From Microbacterium limosum (lineage in GTDB: Bacteria > Actinomycetota > Actinomycetes > Actinomycetales > Microbacteriaceae), in the NCBI RefSeq assembly GCF_036324365.1, contig NZ_CP137080.1:62001-126000 (forward strand): a DNA stretch of 64,000 bases, in the 5' to 3' direction. The notes under the pieces were generated by a model. It worked only from the letters and a program-made list of their open reading frames with translations. It was not told the origin of the DNA and did no database searches. This document shows, piece by piece, positions 1 through 9,769 of this stretch (its first letter is position 1; the number at the start of each line of letters is the position of its first letter). The position numbers and the translations under genes are program-made.

Positions 1-624
1 GATGCGGCCCTGGTCGATGACGATGATCTTCTCGATGAGGTTGGAGACCTCGTCGATGAGGTGGCTCGAGAGGATCACGGTGCGCGGATGCTCGGTGTAG
101 TCCTCGAGCAGGCGGTCGTAGAAGATCTGGCGGGCCACGGCGTCGAGGCCCAGATAGGGCTCGTCGAAGAACGTGATCTCCGCGCGGGATGCAAGGCCGA
201 TGATGACGCCGACGGCCGAGAGCTGACCCCGCGAGAGCTTCTTGATGCGGCGCTTGAGGGGCAGCTGGAAGTCTGCGACGAGCCGGTCGGCGAGGCCCTG
301 GTCCCAGTTCGGGAAGAACAGCCGCGCGGTGCGGAAGGCGTGCAGCGGCAGCGCGTCGTCGGGGTACTTCTGGCCTTCCCGCACGAAGCACATGCGCCGC
401 AGCACGCGGCTGTTCTCGTACGGGTGCTCGCCGAAGATGTGCACATCGCCCGAGGTCGCGAAGTTCTGCGCCGTGAGGATCGACATGACGGTGGTCTTGC
501 CGGCCCCGTTGCGGCCGAGCAGGCCGTAGATGCAGTCCTTCTCGATGCGGAAGCTCACGTCGTCGACGGCGAGGGTGTCGCGGTACCTCTTCGTGAGGTT
601 CTGCACCTCGATCACGGAGGTCAT
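1..624 (-). CDS. ABC transporter ATP-binding protein (3' end outside window)
   Basis: ATP-hydrolysing subunit of an ABC transporter; 208 codons are visible and the C-terminus lies beyond the window edge. Walker A is GRNGAGKT (residues 37-44), the signature is LSRGQ (130-134, R in place of the usual second G), and Walker B is ITFFDEP (150-156) followed by the D-loop and a switch His in SSHLIDE. The ATG at 624 overlaps the stop of the upstream GntR gene by 4 nt (ATGA), so the two are co-translated. A short GntR regulator paired with an ABC ATPase is the YtrA/YtrB-type arrangement seen with antibiotic- or envelope-stress exporters. The permease should lie outside the window. The substrate cannot be told. 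Confidence 0.9.
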   Translation of the reverse strand, partial: MTSVIEVQNLTKRYRDTLAVDDVSFRIEKDCIYGLLGRNGAGKTTVMSILTAQNFATSGDVHIFGEHPYENSRVLRRMCFVREGQKYPDDALPLHAFRTARLFFPNWDQGLADRLVADFQLPLKRRIKKLSRGQLSAVGVIIGLASRAEITFFDEPYLGLDAVARQIFYDRLLEDYTEHPRTVILSSHLIDEVSNLIEKIIVIDQGRI

Positions 625-1025
625 GCGTCGGTCCTTTCGGGGTGGTCGGGGGAGGGGGCGGGCAAGGCGGATCCTGCACGCTCTCGGATCAGCGCGGAGA
701 GGTCCGAGGGGCTGATCCCGAGCCGCCGTGCCTCCGCGAGGAGAGGCTCAAGGTAACGATCTGCAAACGCTTCACGCCGAGCCGAGAGCACCCGATCGCG
801 CGCTCCGGCGGTGACGAACATGCCGACGCCGCGTCGCTTGTACAGAACTCCCGAGTCGACGAGCACGTTCACTCCCTTCGCGGCGGTCGCGGGGTTGATG
901 CGGTAGAAGGCGGCAAGCTCGTTTGTGGACGGGGCCTGGGATTCTTCGCCCAGACTCCCGTCGACGATCTGGTCCTCGATCGCCTCGGCGATCTGCAGGA
1001 AGAGCGCTCTGCCGTCTTCGATCAC
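621..1025 (-). CDS. GntR family regulator, YtrA-like
   Basis: Transcriptional repressor of 134 residues. A winged-helix GntR domain spans about residues 10-75 (segments PSTNELAAFYRINPATAAKG and GVLYKRRGVGMFV). Only a short helical tail of about 60 residues follows, as in the YtrA subfamily, which lacks a large effector domain. The start is GTG at 1025, with an AGGAGAG ribosome site 3 nt upstream. It is followed by the overlapping ABC ATPase gene and preceded by a perfect palindrome that is its likely operator, so autorepression of the operon is expected. The inducer is unknown. Confidence 0.9.
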   Translation of the reverse strand: MIEDGRALFLQIAEAIEDQIVDGSLGEESQAPSTNELAAFYRINPATAAKGVNVLVDSGVLYKRRGVGMFVTAGARDRVLSARREAFADRYLEPLLAEARRLGISPSDLSALIRERAGSALPAPSPDHPERTDA

Positions 1026-1052
1026 GTACTCTCCTCGTGCCCAGCTCCCTGG

Positions 1053-1068
1053 TTAGTTACCTAACTAA
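1053..1068. promoter_or_regulatory. Palindromic operator upstream of the GntR/ABC operon
   Basis: TTAGTTA-CC-TAACTAA is a perfect inverted repeat (7-nt arms, 2-nt spacer). It stands out as AT-rich in a very GC-rich region, 28 nt upstream of the GTG start of the GntR gene. Its position and form fit the autoregulatory operator of the adjacent GntR repressor. Binding is inferred. Confidence 0.65.
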
Positions 1069-1074
1069 TGAACC

Positions 1075-1381
1075 ATGCAGGAGGGCTGCGTGTCAACCCC
1101 GTCTGCGGAGGGTCCCCGAACTTGACCGAGGCATCCATCTCTGATTCCCTCGAAGTCGGGCCTTCACGGCCCACAAGACCAGTCCGCGCCCCCGCCGCCC
1201 CCGAGAACTTCGGGTGAGGAGACGGGGACGTACGGTCGATGATCTGGGCGGAGAACCCGATGTACTCCGCCGGTAGCGATGCCGCCGGGGCCACCCGAAG
1301 GCCCCTGCATCGCCGGTGATCATCACCCGGGCGTAACCGATGCGGCCCCACGAAGCGCAGCGGGCCGTCGAGGTGTCAGCA
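1075..1381. other. Intergenic region between divergent GntR/ABC and proVWX operons
   Basis: No credible gene was found in these 307 nt. Short open frames exist on both strands but show no recognisable protein and no ribosome site. The stretch should hold the proVWX promoter. The only structure seen is a small palindrome near its right end, listed separately. Confidence 0.5.
1315..1327. promoter_or_regulatory. Small palindrome upstream of proV
   Basis: GGTGAT-C-ATCACC is a perfect 6+1+6 inverted repeat 54 nt upstream of the proV start. It could be an operator for the osmoprotectant transporter operon. No regulator gene adjoins it, so this rests on symmetry and position only. Confidence 0.3.
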
Positions 1382-2679
<1,298 letters not shown>

Positions 2680-2680
<1 letters not shown>

Positions 2681-3663
2681 TGGACGGGTTCCGCATTCCT
2701 CTCGGAGACTGGATCGACACGGCCGTCGACTGGCTGCGCGACAACCTCGCGGGGCTGTTCGACGTCATCACCGTGGTCGTGCGCTTCCTCGTCGACGGCC
2801 TCACCGACGGACTCACCGCAATTCCCGCGTTCGTGGCGATCGCCCTCTTCGCGCTGCTGGGCTGGTTCTTCCGGTCCTGGCAGATGGCACTGGGCACCGC
2901 ACTGACGTTCACCCTCATCGTCGCGATGGACCTCTGGGTGCCGGCGATGCAGACGCTCTCGCTCGTGCTCGTCGCGACGCTGGTGGCGCTGCTGATCGGC
3001 ATCCCGCTGGGCATCTGGTCGGCGCGCAACGACACCGTGCGCGCCATCCTGAAGCCGATCCTCGACTTCATGCAGACGATGCCCGCGTTCGTCTACCTGA
3101 TCCCCGCGATCACGTTCTTCAGCATCGGGGTCGTCCCGGGCCTCGTCGCGACGGTCATCTTCGCGCTGCCCCCGGGCGTGCGCCTGACCGAGCTGGGCAT
3201 CCGAGGCGTCGACTCCGAGACCGTCGAGGCGGGGCACGCATTCGGGGCCACGCCGGGACAGATCCTGCGCGGCATCCAGCTGCCCCTCGCCACCCCGACG
3301 ATCATGGCGGGCGTCAACCAGGTCATCATGCTCGCGCTGTCGATGGCCGTCCTCGCGGGCATCGTCGGTGCCGACGGGCTCGGCAAGATCGTCGTGCAGT
3401 CGGTCTCGACGGTCAACCTCGCGCAGGGCGTCGAGGCGGGCCTGGGCGTCGTCATCCTCGCGGTCTTCCTCGACCGCGTCACGGCCGCGCTGGGCAATCC
3501 CGCCGACTATCCGAGTTCGCTGCGACGCGCCCTCGGCCGCCGTCGTGCGGCGCAGGGGTCGAGCGGTGACGCGCCCGAGGGCGGTTCGAACGCCGTGGCC
3601 GAGCAGACCGAGCGCGAGGTCGCCTCGCCGCGGCGCGCGCCCGTCGGCGGCGGTGCCGTCTGA
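2680..3663 (+). CDS. proW: Glycine betaine/proline ABC transporter permease (ProW-like)
   Basis: Membrane-spanning subunit, 327 residues. Several hydrophobic segments run from about residue 25 to 270, with the EAA loop (EAGHAFGATPGQILRGIQLP) that contacts the ATPase near residue 185. The N-terminal part before the core domain (VDWLRDNLAGLFDVITVVVR) matches ProW/OpuAB architecture. The last 50 residues are a charged, Ala-rich cytoplasmic tail with no recognised domain. It is translated with proV (TGATG junction) and followed 80 nt later by the binding-protein gene. Confidence 0.93.
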
Positions 3664-3743
3664 CGCGTGCAGCCGACGAAGACTCACAACTGAAGACCCA
3701 TACGGAACGAGTGCAATCACACATGAAGATGAAGGGACGCACC

Positions 3744-4655
3744 ATGAGAAATCGCAAGCTGACAGGAATCCTCGCCCTCGGCGCGGCCGCGACGCTCACG
3801 CTCGCCGGCTGCTCGAGCGACGCCGGTGACAACGGAAACGGCGACAACGGCTCGGAGGACATGGGCACGATCACGCTCGGGTTCCTCCCCTCGTGGACCG
3901 ACGGACTCAGCACCGCCTACCTGCTCCAGAACCAGCTCGAGAAGATCGGCTACACGGTCGAGATGCAGGAGCTCACCGAGGCGGGCCCGCTGTACGCCGG
4001 GCTCGCGCAGGGCGATGTCGACATGTACCCGTCGGCCTGGCCCGAGGTCACGCACGCCTCGTACATGGAGGAGTACGGCGACGACATCGAGGACATCGGC
4101 GCGTACTACGAGGGCGCCGTGCTCACGATCGCGGTTCCCGACTACGTCGAGATCTCCTCGATCGAAGACCTCAAGGGCAACGCCGACATGTTCGGCGGCC
4201 AGATCATCGGCATCGAGCCCGGCGCCGGCCTCACCGGCGTGACGCAGGACTCGATGATCCCCGCCTACGAGCTGGGCGACGAGTACGAGCTCGTCACCTC
4301 GTCGACCGCCGCGATGCTCACCGAGCTCGAGAACGCGATCGCCGGCGAGGAGAACATCGTCGTGACCTCGTGGCGCCCGTTCTGGGCCAACGACGCGTAC
4401 AACCTGCGCGACCTCGAGGACCCGAGGGGCGCTATGGGCGAGCCCGAGGCGCTGCACTTCCTCGGCACGAGCGACTTCTCCGAGCGCTTCCCCGAGGCGG
4501 CCGAGCTGATCGCCGGCATCCAGCTGGATGACGCGCAGTACGCCTCGCTCGAGGACATGGTCGTGAACGAGTACGGCGAGGGCAACGAGGCCGAGGCCAT
4601 CGAGGCCTGGCTCGAGGCCAACCCCGACGCGTTCGACACGATCATCACCGAGTGA
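3744..4655 (+). CDS. proX: Glycine betaine/proline ABC transporter substrate-binding lipoprotein (ProX-like)
   Basis: Extracytoplasmic receptor of the ProVW transporter, 303 residues. The signal peptide ends in a lipobox LAGC with Cys23 as the lipidation site, then an acidic Gly/Asn linker. The mature part fits the OpuAC fold, with aromatic ligand-binding candidates in LPSWTDG, PSAWPEV and SWRPFW; such Trp residues form the cage for quaternary amines in this family. ATG 3744 is chosen over the in-frame ATG at 3723 because GAAGGGA lies 7 nt upstream and the signal peptide begins there (MRNRK). The operon ends at a strong terminator just downstream. Confidence 0.93.
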   Translation: MRNRKLTGILALGAAATLTLAGCSSDAGDNGNGDNGSEDMGTITLGFLPSWTDGLSTAYLLQNQLEKIGYTVEMQELTEAGPLYAGLAQGDVDMYPSAWPEVTHASYMEEYGDDIEDIGAYYEGAVLTIAVPDYVEISSIEDLKGNADMFGGQIIGIEPGAGLTGVTQDSMIPAYELGDEYELVTSSTAAMLTELENAIAGEENIVVTSWRPFWANDAYNLRDLEDPRGAMGEPEALHFLGTSDFSERFPEAAELIAGIQLDDAQYASLEDMVVNEYGEGNEAEAIEAWLEANPDAFDTIITE

Positions 4656-4677
4656 TCCGGTCCTAGCGATCCTGTGA

Positions 4678-4712
4678 GCGGGTCCCGGCTTTCGGCCGGG
4701 GCCCGCTTCTTC
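4678..4712 (+). terminator. Rho-independent terminator of proVWX
   Basis: A GC-rich hairpin (left arm 4678-4689, right arm 4694-4706, tetraloop TTTC) is followed by TTCTTC, 22 nt after the proX stop. Confidence 0.75.
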
Positions 4713-4800
4713 GTGGAGGCGGGGCGGGGGCGTGCGCCGGCATCGGTGCCGCGTACGACGTCGCCCGGCACGCGGTTCGTCGCTTGGTCGACGCCTCGGG

Positions 4801-4890
4801 CGGGACAACACTCCGGAAGCAACGTGGCCGGGCGGGGTGGACAGGCGGCAGGGGCCCATGGCCGCGCGAAGTCTCCGGATTGTTGTCACG
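4801..4890. repeat. Intergenic inverted repeat, family A copy 1
   Basis: 17-nt arms at 4801-4817 (CGGGACAACACTCCGGA) and 4874-4890 match at 15 of 17 positions in inverted orientation, 56 nt apart. The same arm sequence recurs at 16978-17079. It lies between the end of proVWX and a convergent gene, in noncoding DNA. Function is unknown; a REP-like or transposon-derived palindromic element is possible. Confidence 0.7.
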
Positions 4891-4936
4891 CGGGACGGTG
4901 CTAACCCGCGATGCGGCCGCCGGTCCGGATGCGGGA

Positions 4937-5842
4937 TCAGGCGCGCGGACGGGTGATGCGCCCCGGAGGGGGCGGCGTCCCCGGTCCCGTGCGTCTTCTC
5001 ACGGGTGGGTCCTCGGCGGAGGGCGACGCTTCCTCGGATGCCGGAGCCCGCGGCGCTCCCGGTTCGCCTGCGCCGTCCGCGGGCTCGCTCACGGCACCCG
5101 CCGCCCCCGCACCCGCTGCCCCCGGGTCCGGCGGCTCCGCAGCCGAGGTGAGCTCCAGCGCAACGCGCTTCTCGAGCACATCGATGGCCTCGTCCGACAC
5201 GGAGATGAGCCCGTCGAGTTCCTCGCGCACGCGTCGGTAGGCCAGCTGGCGCTCGGCCGGGGTCGCGGCCTGGTCGACGGCGACCGTCAGCAACTGCTTC
5301 GCGGTGTCGAGCCGCTTGCGCTCCGCCTCGGTGAACGATCGGTCCCGAAGCCGCCGCGCGTCGCGCTCGGCGATGTCGAACGCCGCCTCGTACTCATGCA
5401 CGGCATTGCGATAATCGGCGAAATCGTCCTTGCTGATCCTCGCCTTCGCCGACGCCGGGCGGAACCCGTCCGCCGTGCGCTTGGCCCGAAGGAATGCGGC
5501 GGTGAGCGGCTGGCGACCGTCGCTCATCGCGGGGAAGGCGATCAGCTTGGCGACATCCAGCTCGTACTCGAGCCATCGAGCGGTCACCGCGTCATGCGCC
5601 TCGAACAGGCGCTGGAGCCGGGCGGCGGGGGAGTCGTCGACGCGGGTGGCGCGGTCGGGGCTCACGGCGCCTGCCGGGGCCTGCGACGCGGCGCGCAGTC
5701 CGCTCTTGGCCCGCAGCACCTCGAGCCGGCGGACGTGTCGGCGCTCGAGCGCCTTCTGCCAGGCGCCCCCGATGCCGCCCGCCATCGCCATGACGGGGAA
5801 GATCAGCCACCAGTAGTTGGCGAACAACTCCCCGAAGTCCAC
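4937..5842 (-). CDS. Hypothetical membrane-anchored protein, paralogue of the upstream gene
   Basis: 301 residues, no recognised family. An N-terminal membrane segment (YWWLIFPVMAMAGGIGGAW, about 10-28) is followed by charged, helical, probably coiled-coil sequence (30-215) and a Pro/Ala/Glu-rich disordered tail of about 80 residues. The central part (HDAVTARWLEYELDVAKLIA, then FPAMSD) closely parallels the protein encoded at 5881-6915, so the two arose by tandem duplication. The start is GTG 5842, with a -10 box 6 nt upstream, suggesting a leaderless transcript of its own. Function unknown. Confidence 0.75.
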   Translation of the reverse strand: MDFGELFANYWWLIFPVMAMAGGIGGAWQKALERRHVRRLEVLRAKSGLRAASQAPAGAVSPDRATRVDDSPAARLQRLFEAHDAVTARWLEYELDVAKLIAFPAMSDGRQPLTAAFLRAKRTADGFRPASAKARISKDDFADYRNAVHEYEAAFDIAERDARRLRDRSFTEAERKRLDTAKQLLTVAVDQAATPAERQLAYRRVREELDGLISVSDEAIDVLEKRVALELTSAAEPPDPGAAGAGAAGAVSEPADGAGEPGAPRAPASEEASPSAEDPPVRRRTGPGTPPPPGRITRPRA

Positions 5843-5854
5843 CCCGTCATGCTA
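5843..5854 (-). promoter_or_regulatory. Leaderless promoter -10 region
   Basis: TAGCAT (5849-5854 on the minus strand) is separated by 6 nt from the GTG at 5842. No ribosome site is present, as expected for a leaderless mRNA. Confidence 0.55.
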
Positions 5855-5880
5855 CGCGTCAGCGGCGAGCGCGCGGGACG

Positions 5881-6915
5881 TCATTCCGCGGAACGGCGGG
5901 GCACCGGCCACGTCGGGCGGCGCGGCGAGGAGGGGGGAGGCGCTGCCCCCGCGTCGGGCTGCGGCGCCGCCTCCGCGGGCTGACCGGCAGCGGTCCCCCG
6001 CGATGCCGGGGGCGCCGCCTCCTCCGGCGCTCCCGCGCGGGCGGCGGATGCCGCGGGTCCCTCCGCGCCCGGATCCCGGTTCGCGGCCCGCCAGACGGCG
6101 TCGCGCGCCGCCTCCGCCGCTGCGGCCGCGGCCGAGGCGGCGACTGCCCGCGTGCCCTCGAGGAAGCCGTTCCACGCTCCGCGCAGCAGCGGCGGCAGGC
6201 CGCCGCGCGCGTCGCCGCCGTCGGGTCCCGGTGTTCCCGCGCCCGCCGCGCGCCAGGCCGCGGCCTCGGCGACGCGGAAGGCCGTCTCCACCTCGGTCAC
6301 GGCCGCGCGGTAGCGGGCGAACTCCTCCGGCGTCAGCGTCGGGCGCCCCGGGCGGGGGCGCAGCCACCATGCCCGATCCATGGCCGTCAGCAGGGTCGCC
6401 GTCGCGGGCACGTGGGCGTCGCTCATCGTCGGAAACGCGATGGCCTTCGCCGGGTCGGTCTCGTAGGCCATCCATCGGGCGACAACGGCGTCGTGCTCGG
6501 CGACCAGCCGGGCCAGCGGCAGGTGCTCGTCGCCCCGCGGCATCCCGCGCAGCAGCGCCCTGGCCGCCTTCACCTGCACGCGTCGGCCGCGCAGTGCGGT
6601 GTGGGCGGCGCGCGCCTCGCGCTGGGCGTCGCCGACGGCCGTCCGCGCCGCTTCGACCTCGCCGGGCGCGCCCCGACCGCTCTGCCGATCGCTCTTCGCC
6701 ACGAGCAGGGCCGCTTGAGCGGCCTTCGCCCGCGCCCGCGCCGCCTGCAGCCGTGACCGCGCCACCGTCAGCTCGTGCCGCGCCCCCGCGTACTCCAGGG
6801 TGCGGGCGCGCCGCCGGCGACCGTACCGGAGGCCCGCGAAGGACGCGGCGGCGCCGGCGATCGCCGCGGGGCCGAGCCACCACAGCTCCGCGGCGAACGC
6901 GAAGAGAGGCTCCAT
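5881..6915 (-). CDS. Hypothetical membrane-anchored coiled-coil protein
   Basis: 344 residues, no recognised family. One N-terminal membrane segment (LWWLGPAAIAGAAASFAGL, about 11-29) is followed by Arg/Ala-rich helical sequence likely to form a coiled coil (35-130). A core then contains HDAVVARWMAYETDPAKAIA and FPTMSD, shared with the downstream paralogue, and the tail is Pro/Ala-rich. The coiled-coil part is longer than in the paralogue. The gene begins at ATG 6915, 6 nt after a TAGCAT box. Only 38 nt separate the two paralogues, and each has its own apparent promoter. Confidence 0.75.
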   Translation of the reverse strand: MEPLFAFAAELWWLGPAAIAGAAASFAGLRYGRRRRARTLEYAGARHELTVARSRLQAARARAKAAQAALLVAKSDRQSGRGAPGEVEAARTAVGDAQREARAAHTALRGRRVQVKAARALLRGMPRGDEHLPLARLVAEHDAVVARWMAYETDPAKAIAFPTMSDAHVPATATLLTAMDRAWWLRPRPGRPTLTPEEFARYRAAVTEVETAFRVAEAAAWRAAGAGTPGPDGGDARGGLPPLLRGAWNGFLEGTRAVAASAAAAAAEAARDAVWRAANRDPGAEGPAASAARAGAPEEAAPPASRGTAAGQPAEAAPQPDAGAAPPPSSPRRPTWPVPRRSAE

Positions 6916-6927
6916 GCCGCCATGCTA
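6916..6927 (-). promoter_or_regulatory. Leaderless promoter -10 region
   Basis: TAGCAT (6922-6927, minus strand), 6 nt, then ATG at 6915. It is identical in hexamer and spacing to the promoter of the downstream paralogue. Confidence 0.55.
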
Positions 6928-6968
6928 ACCGCGCCGCCTGGGCGCGTCAGCAGGCTCGGTGCCGCGAC

Positions 6969-7100
6969 TCAGCCGAAGAAGATCGATACGACGGTCGCCC
7001 CGCCACCGCCGAGGATGAGCGCGACGATCACGACCCACGCGACCACCCTCATGCGCTTCTGACGCTTCGCGCCGAGATCGCCGTAGTCGTCGTCCGACAT
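6969..7100 (-). CDS. Small single-pass membrane protein downstream of purL
   Basis: 43 residues, beginning MSDDDYGDLGAKRQKRMRVV. An acidic then strongly basic N-terminus precedes one hydrophobic helix (VVAWVVIVALILGGGGATVVSIFF), giving an N-in topology by the positive-inside rule. The start codon lies 8 nt after the purL stop, so it is expressed from the purL transcript. Family and function are unknown; its codon use matches neighbouring genes. Small proteins of this form are easily missed by gene callers. Confidence 0.6.
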   Translation of the reverse strand: MSDDDYGDLGAKRQKRMRVVAWVVIVALILGGGGATVVSIFFG

Positions 7101-7108
7101 CGGCCCGC

Positions 7109-9505
7109 TCACGTGACCGGGGGCACCGCGGGCGCCACGAACTCGCCGACGGTGGGGCCGAAGGCCGCGGGAAGCGTCTCGCGCCACGTGCGCGAGAGCT
7201 CCGACACGGGCACGGTGAACAGGTCTTGGATCTCCAGCTCGGCCTCGCCCGTGGGTGGGGCGTCGGTCACGCCGATGCGCAGCACGGGGTACCCGCGCCC
7301 CTCGCACAGGCCGCGGAACTTCACGTCGTCCTCGCGGGGGACGGTCACGATGACGCGACCGGTCGACTCGGAGAAGAGCGCGGATGCGGCATCCACCCCG
7401 TCGCGCTCGATGATCTCGCGCAGCCACACCCGTGCGCCCACGCCGAAGCGCAGCACGGCCTCGGCGAGGGCCTGACCGAGGCCACCACCCGACAGGTCGT
7501 GCGCGCTCGAGACGAGCGACTGCTGGGATGCCGCGTGGAGCAGCTCGGCGAGCTGCTTCTCGGCCTCGAGGTTGACCTTGGGGGGGCGGCCGCCCAGGTG
7601 TCCGTGCACCGCGGCGGCCCACTCGGAGCCGCTCAGCTCGGTGGCGGTCACGCCGAGGAGGTAGATGTTCTCGCCGGCGTCCTGCCACCCGCTCGGGATG
7701 CGGCGGGCGACGTCGTCGATGATGCCGAGCACGCCCACGACGGGGGTGGGGTAGATCGGCTGGTCGCCCGTCTGGTTGTAGAAGCTCACGTTGCCGCCCG
7801 TGACCGGGATGCCGAGCTCGCGGCATGCGTCGGCCAGGCCCTCGACCGACTGCTGGAACTGCCACATCACCTCGGGGTTCTCGGGGCTGCCGAAGTTGAG
7901 GCAGTCGGTGACGGCGGTGGGCACGGCGCCCGTCACGGCGACGTTGCGGTACGCCTCGGCGAGGGCGTGCTGCGCTCCCGCATAGGGGTCGAGCTGGCAG
8001 AAGCGGCCGTCGCAGTCGGTGGCGATCGCGAACCCGAGGCCGGACGCCTCGTCGACGCGCACCATGCCTGCGTCGTCGGGGAACGACAGGGCGGTGTTAC
8101 CCATGACGTAGTAGTCGTACTGGTTGGTGATCCACGACTTGTCGGCGAGGTTCGGGCTGCCCAGCACCTGGAGGAACTGCGCGCGCAGGGTGTCGGCATC
8201 GTTCGCGCGGGGCAGCGCGCTGGCCGAGTCCTCCTGCAGCGTCTCGATCCACGTCGGGTAGGCGACGGGGCGCTCGTAGACGGGTCCGTCGACGGCCACC
8301 GTCGAGGGGTCGACGTTGACGATCTCCTCGCCGTGCCAGTTGATCAGCAGGCGGCCGTCGCCGGTCACCTCGCCCAGGACGCTCGTCTCGACATCCCACT
8401 TCCCGGTCACGGCGAGGAAGGCGTCGAGCTTGTCCGGCGCGACGATCGCCATCATGCGCTCCTGGCTCTCGCTCATGAGGATCTCCTCGGGCGTGAGCGT
8501 GGGGTCGCGCAGCAGCACGTTCTCGAGGTCGACCTTCATGCCCGATCCGCCGTTGGCGGCCAGCTCGCTCGTCGCGCACGAGATGCCGGCCGCGCCGAGG
8601 TCCTGGATCGCCTCGACGAGCTCGCCGCGGTACAGCTCGAGGCAGCACTCGATCAGCACCTTCTCGGCGAAGGGGTCTCCCACCTGCACGGCGGGGCGCT
8701 TCGTCGGGCCGCCGTCGGCGAACGTGTCGGAGGCGAGGATCGAGGCGCCCCCGATGCCGTCGCCGCCCGTGCGGGCGCCGAAGAGCACGACCTTGTTGCC
8801 CACGCCGCTCGCGTTGGCGAGCTTGAGGTCCTCGTGGCGGAGCACGCCGACCGCGAGGGCGTTCACGAGCGGGTTGCCCTGGTACACCGGGTCGAAGTAC
8901 GTCTCGCCCCCGATGTTGGGCAGGCCCAGGCAGTTGCCGTAGAACGAGATGCCGCTGACCACGCCGTGCACGACGCGTGCGGTGTCGGGGTGGTCGATCG
9001 CCCCGAAGCGCAACTGATCCATGACGGCGACGGGGCGTGCGCCCATCGAGATGATGTCGCGCACGATGCCGCCGACGCCGGTCGCGGCGCCCTGGAACGG
9101 CTCGATGTAGCTCGGGTGGTTGTGGCTCTCGACCTTGAAGGTGACGGCCCAGCCCTCGCCCACGTCGACGACGCCGGCGTTCTGTCCCATGCCGACCATG
9201 AGCCTCTCGCGCATCTTGTCGGTCATGCGCCGGCCGAATTCGCGCAGGTAGATCTTGCTCGACTTGTAGGAGCAGTGCTCGCTCCACATGACGGAGTACA
9301 TCGCCAGCTCGGAGCTCGTGGGACGACGCCCGAGCAGCGCGCGGATGCGGTCGTACTCGTCGGGCTTGAGTCCGAGGGCCGCATACGGCTGCTCGCGCTC
9401 GGGCGTGGCGGTGGCGTTCTCGACCGTGTCGGTCGCGGGCCGGGGGGAGACGGCGGCGCGGCCGTCGGGAGTGGGGATGGTCACGCGGCTGGGCTCCAAG
9501 ATCAC
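7109..9505 (-). CDS. purL: Phosphoribosylformylglycinamidine synthase subunit PurL
   Basis: Converts FGAR, ATP and ammonia (delivered by PurQ, with PurS as bridging subunit) to FGAM in de novo purine synthesis. The 798 residues match the small PurL class. Visible signatures are [16 protein letters not shown] near the N-terminus, KVESHNHPS (active-site His), [32 protein letters not shown] and [17 protein letters not shown]. The start is GTG 9505; no ribosome site precedes it. Its partner genes purQ and purS are about 43 kb away rather than adjacent, with the catabolic island between. Confidence 0.97.
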   Translation of the reverse strand: MILEPSRVTIPTPDGRAAVSPRPATDTVENATATPEREQPYAALGLKPDEYDRIRALLGRRPTSSELAMYSVMWSEHCSYKSSKIYLREFGRRMTDKMRERLMVGMGQNAGVVDVGEGWAVTFKVESHNHPSYIEPFQGAATGVGGIVRDIISMGARPVAVMDQLRFGAIDHPDTARVVHGVVSGISFYGNCLGLPNIGGETYFDPVYQGNPLVNALAVGVLRHEDLKLANASGVGNKVVLFGARTGGDGIGGASILASDTFADGGPTKRPAVQVGDPFAEKVLIECCLELYRGELVEAIQDLGAAGISCATSELAANGGSGMKVDLENVLLRDPTLTPEEILMSESQERMMAIVAPDKLDAFLAVTGKWDVETSVLGEVTGDGRLLINWHGEEIVNVDPSTVAVDGPVYERPVAYPTWIETLQEDSASALPRANDADTLRAQFLQVLGSPNLADKSWITNQYDYYVMGNTALSFPDDAGMVRVDEASGLGFAIATDCDGRFCQLDPYAGAQHALAEAYRNVAVTGAVPTAVTDCLNFGSPENPEVMWQFQQSVEGLADACRELGIPVTGGNVSFYNQTGDQPIYPTPVVGVLGIIDDVARRIPSGWQDAGENIYLLGVTATELSGSEWAAAVHGHLGGRPPKVNLEAEKQLAELLHAASQQSLVSSAHDLSGGGLGQALAEAVLRFGVGARVWLREIIERDGVDAASALFSESTGRVIVTVPREDDVKFRGLCEGRGYPVLRIGVTDAPPTGEAELEIQDLFTVPVSELSRTWRETLPAAFGPTVGEFVAPAVPPVT

Positions 9506-9523
9506 GGGATGCCGGACCGCCCC

Positions 9524-9529
9524 AGTCTA
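9524..9529 (-). promoter_or_regulatory. Probable purL -10 box
   Basis: TAGACT on the minus strand, 18 nt upstream of the GTG start, would give a leader of roughly 12 nt without a ribosome site. Confidence 0.4.
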
Positions 9530-9545
9530 GCCCGGGCCGTCGCCG

Positions 9546-9610
9546 CCCCCGGCGCTCCGCCCCGTCGCCGCCCCGCCCCCGCCCCGCCCCCGGCGCTCCG
9601 CCCCGTCGCC
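9546..9610. repeat. GC-rich tandem direct repeat
   Basis: A 24-nt unit occurs at 9546-9569 and 9587-9610, separated by a C-rich spacer of the same composition. It lies in the purL/arsR intergenic region directly before inverted repeat B1. It probably arose by slippage. Confidence 0.6.
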
Positions 9611-9624
9611 CGCCCCGCCCGTCG

Positions 9625-9693
9625 CCCCGCTCCCCTGTCGCAAAGCGACGCATCGCCGGCCGCGGCGGAGCGTTCCGTGACAGGGGAGCGGGG
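9625..9693. repeat. Intergenic inverted repeat, family B copy 1
   Basis: Arms CCCCGCTCCCCTGTCGC (9625-9641) and its inverse (9677-9693) match at 16 of 17 positions around a 35-nt centre. A second copy with the same arms and similar inner ends (CGACGC next to the left arm, GAGCG-TTC next to the right) is at 38369-38431. Confidence 0.7.
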
Positions 9694-9726
9694 CGGGAGC
9701 GGGCGCCGCGTGGACACGACACGTGC

Positions 9727-9769
9727 TTGACGGCCGCGGCATCCTGCCATAACGTACAACCAAATGGTT
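9727..9769 (+). promoter_or_regulatory. arsR promoter with operator over the start codon
   Basis: TTGACG (9727-9732), 17 nt, TAACGT (9750-9755), then ATG at 9764: a near-consensus promoter whose predicted start point falls at or next to the ATG, with no ribosome site, so the mRNA should be leaderless. The palindrome AACCA-AA-TGGTT (9758-9769) straddles start point and ATG and is a likely autoregulatory operator for the ArsR-type protein. Confidence 0.6.

Noticed and set aside
1061..1351. Open frames in the GntR/proV intergenic region
   Set aside because: No family, no ribosome site, and they overlap the expected promoter and operator elements of both operons.
4801..4890. Calling family A repeats transcription terminators
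   Set aside because: The arms are separated by 56-70 nt with no T-tract, and proVWX already has a strong terminator at 4678-4712.
9546..9610. CRISPR-like or phage attachment repeat
   Set aside because: Only two GC-rich units with a spacer of the same composition; no cas genes, integrase or tRNA.
9727..9769. Arsenic or metal-resistance locus
   Set aside because: The ArsR-type protein lacks a metal-binding Cys motif and is paired with an SRPBCC protein, with no transporter or reductase nearby.
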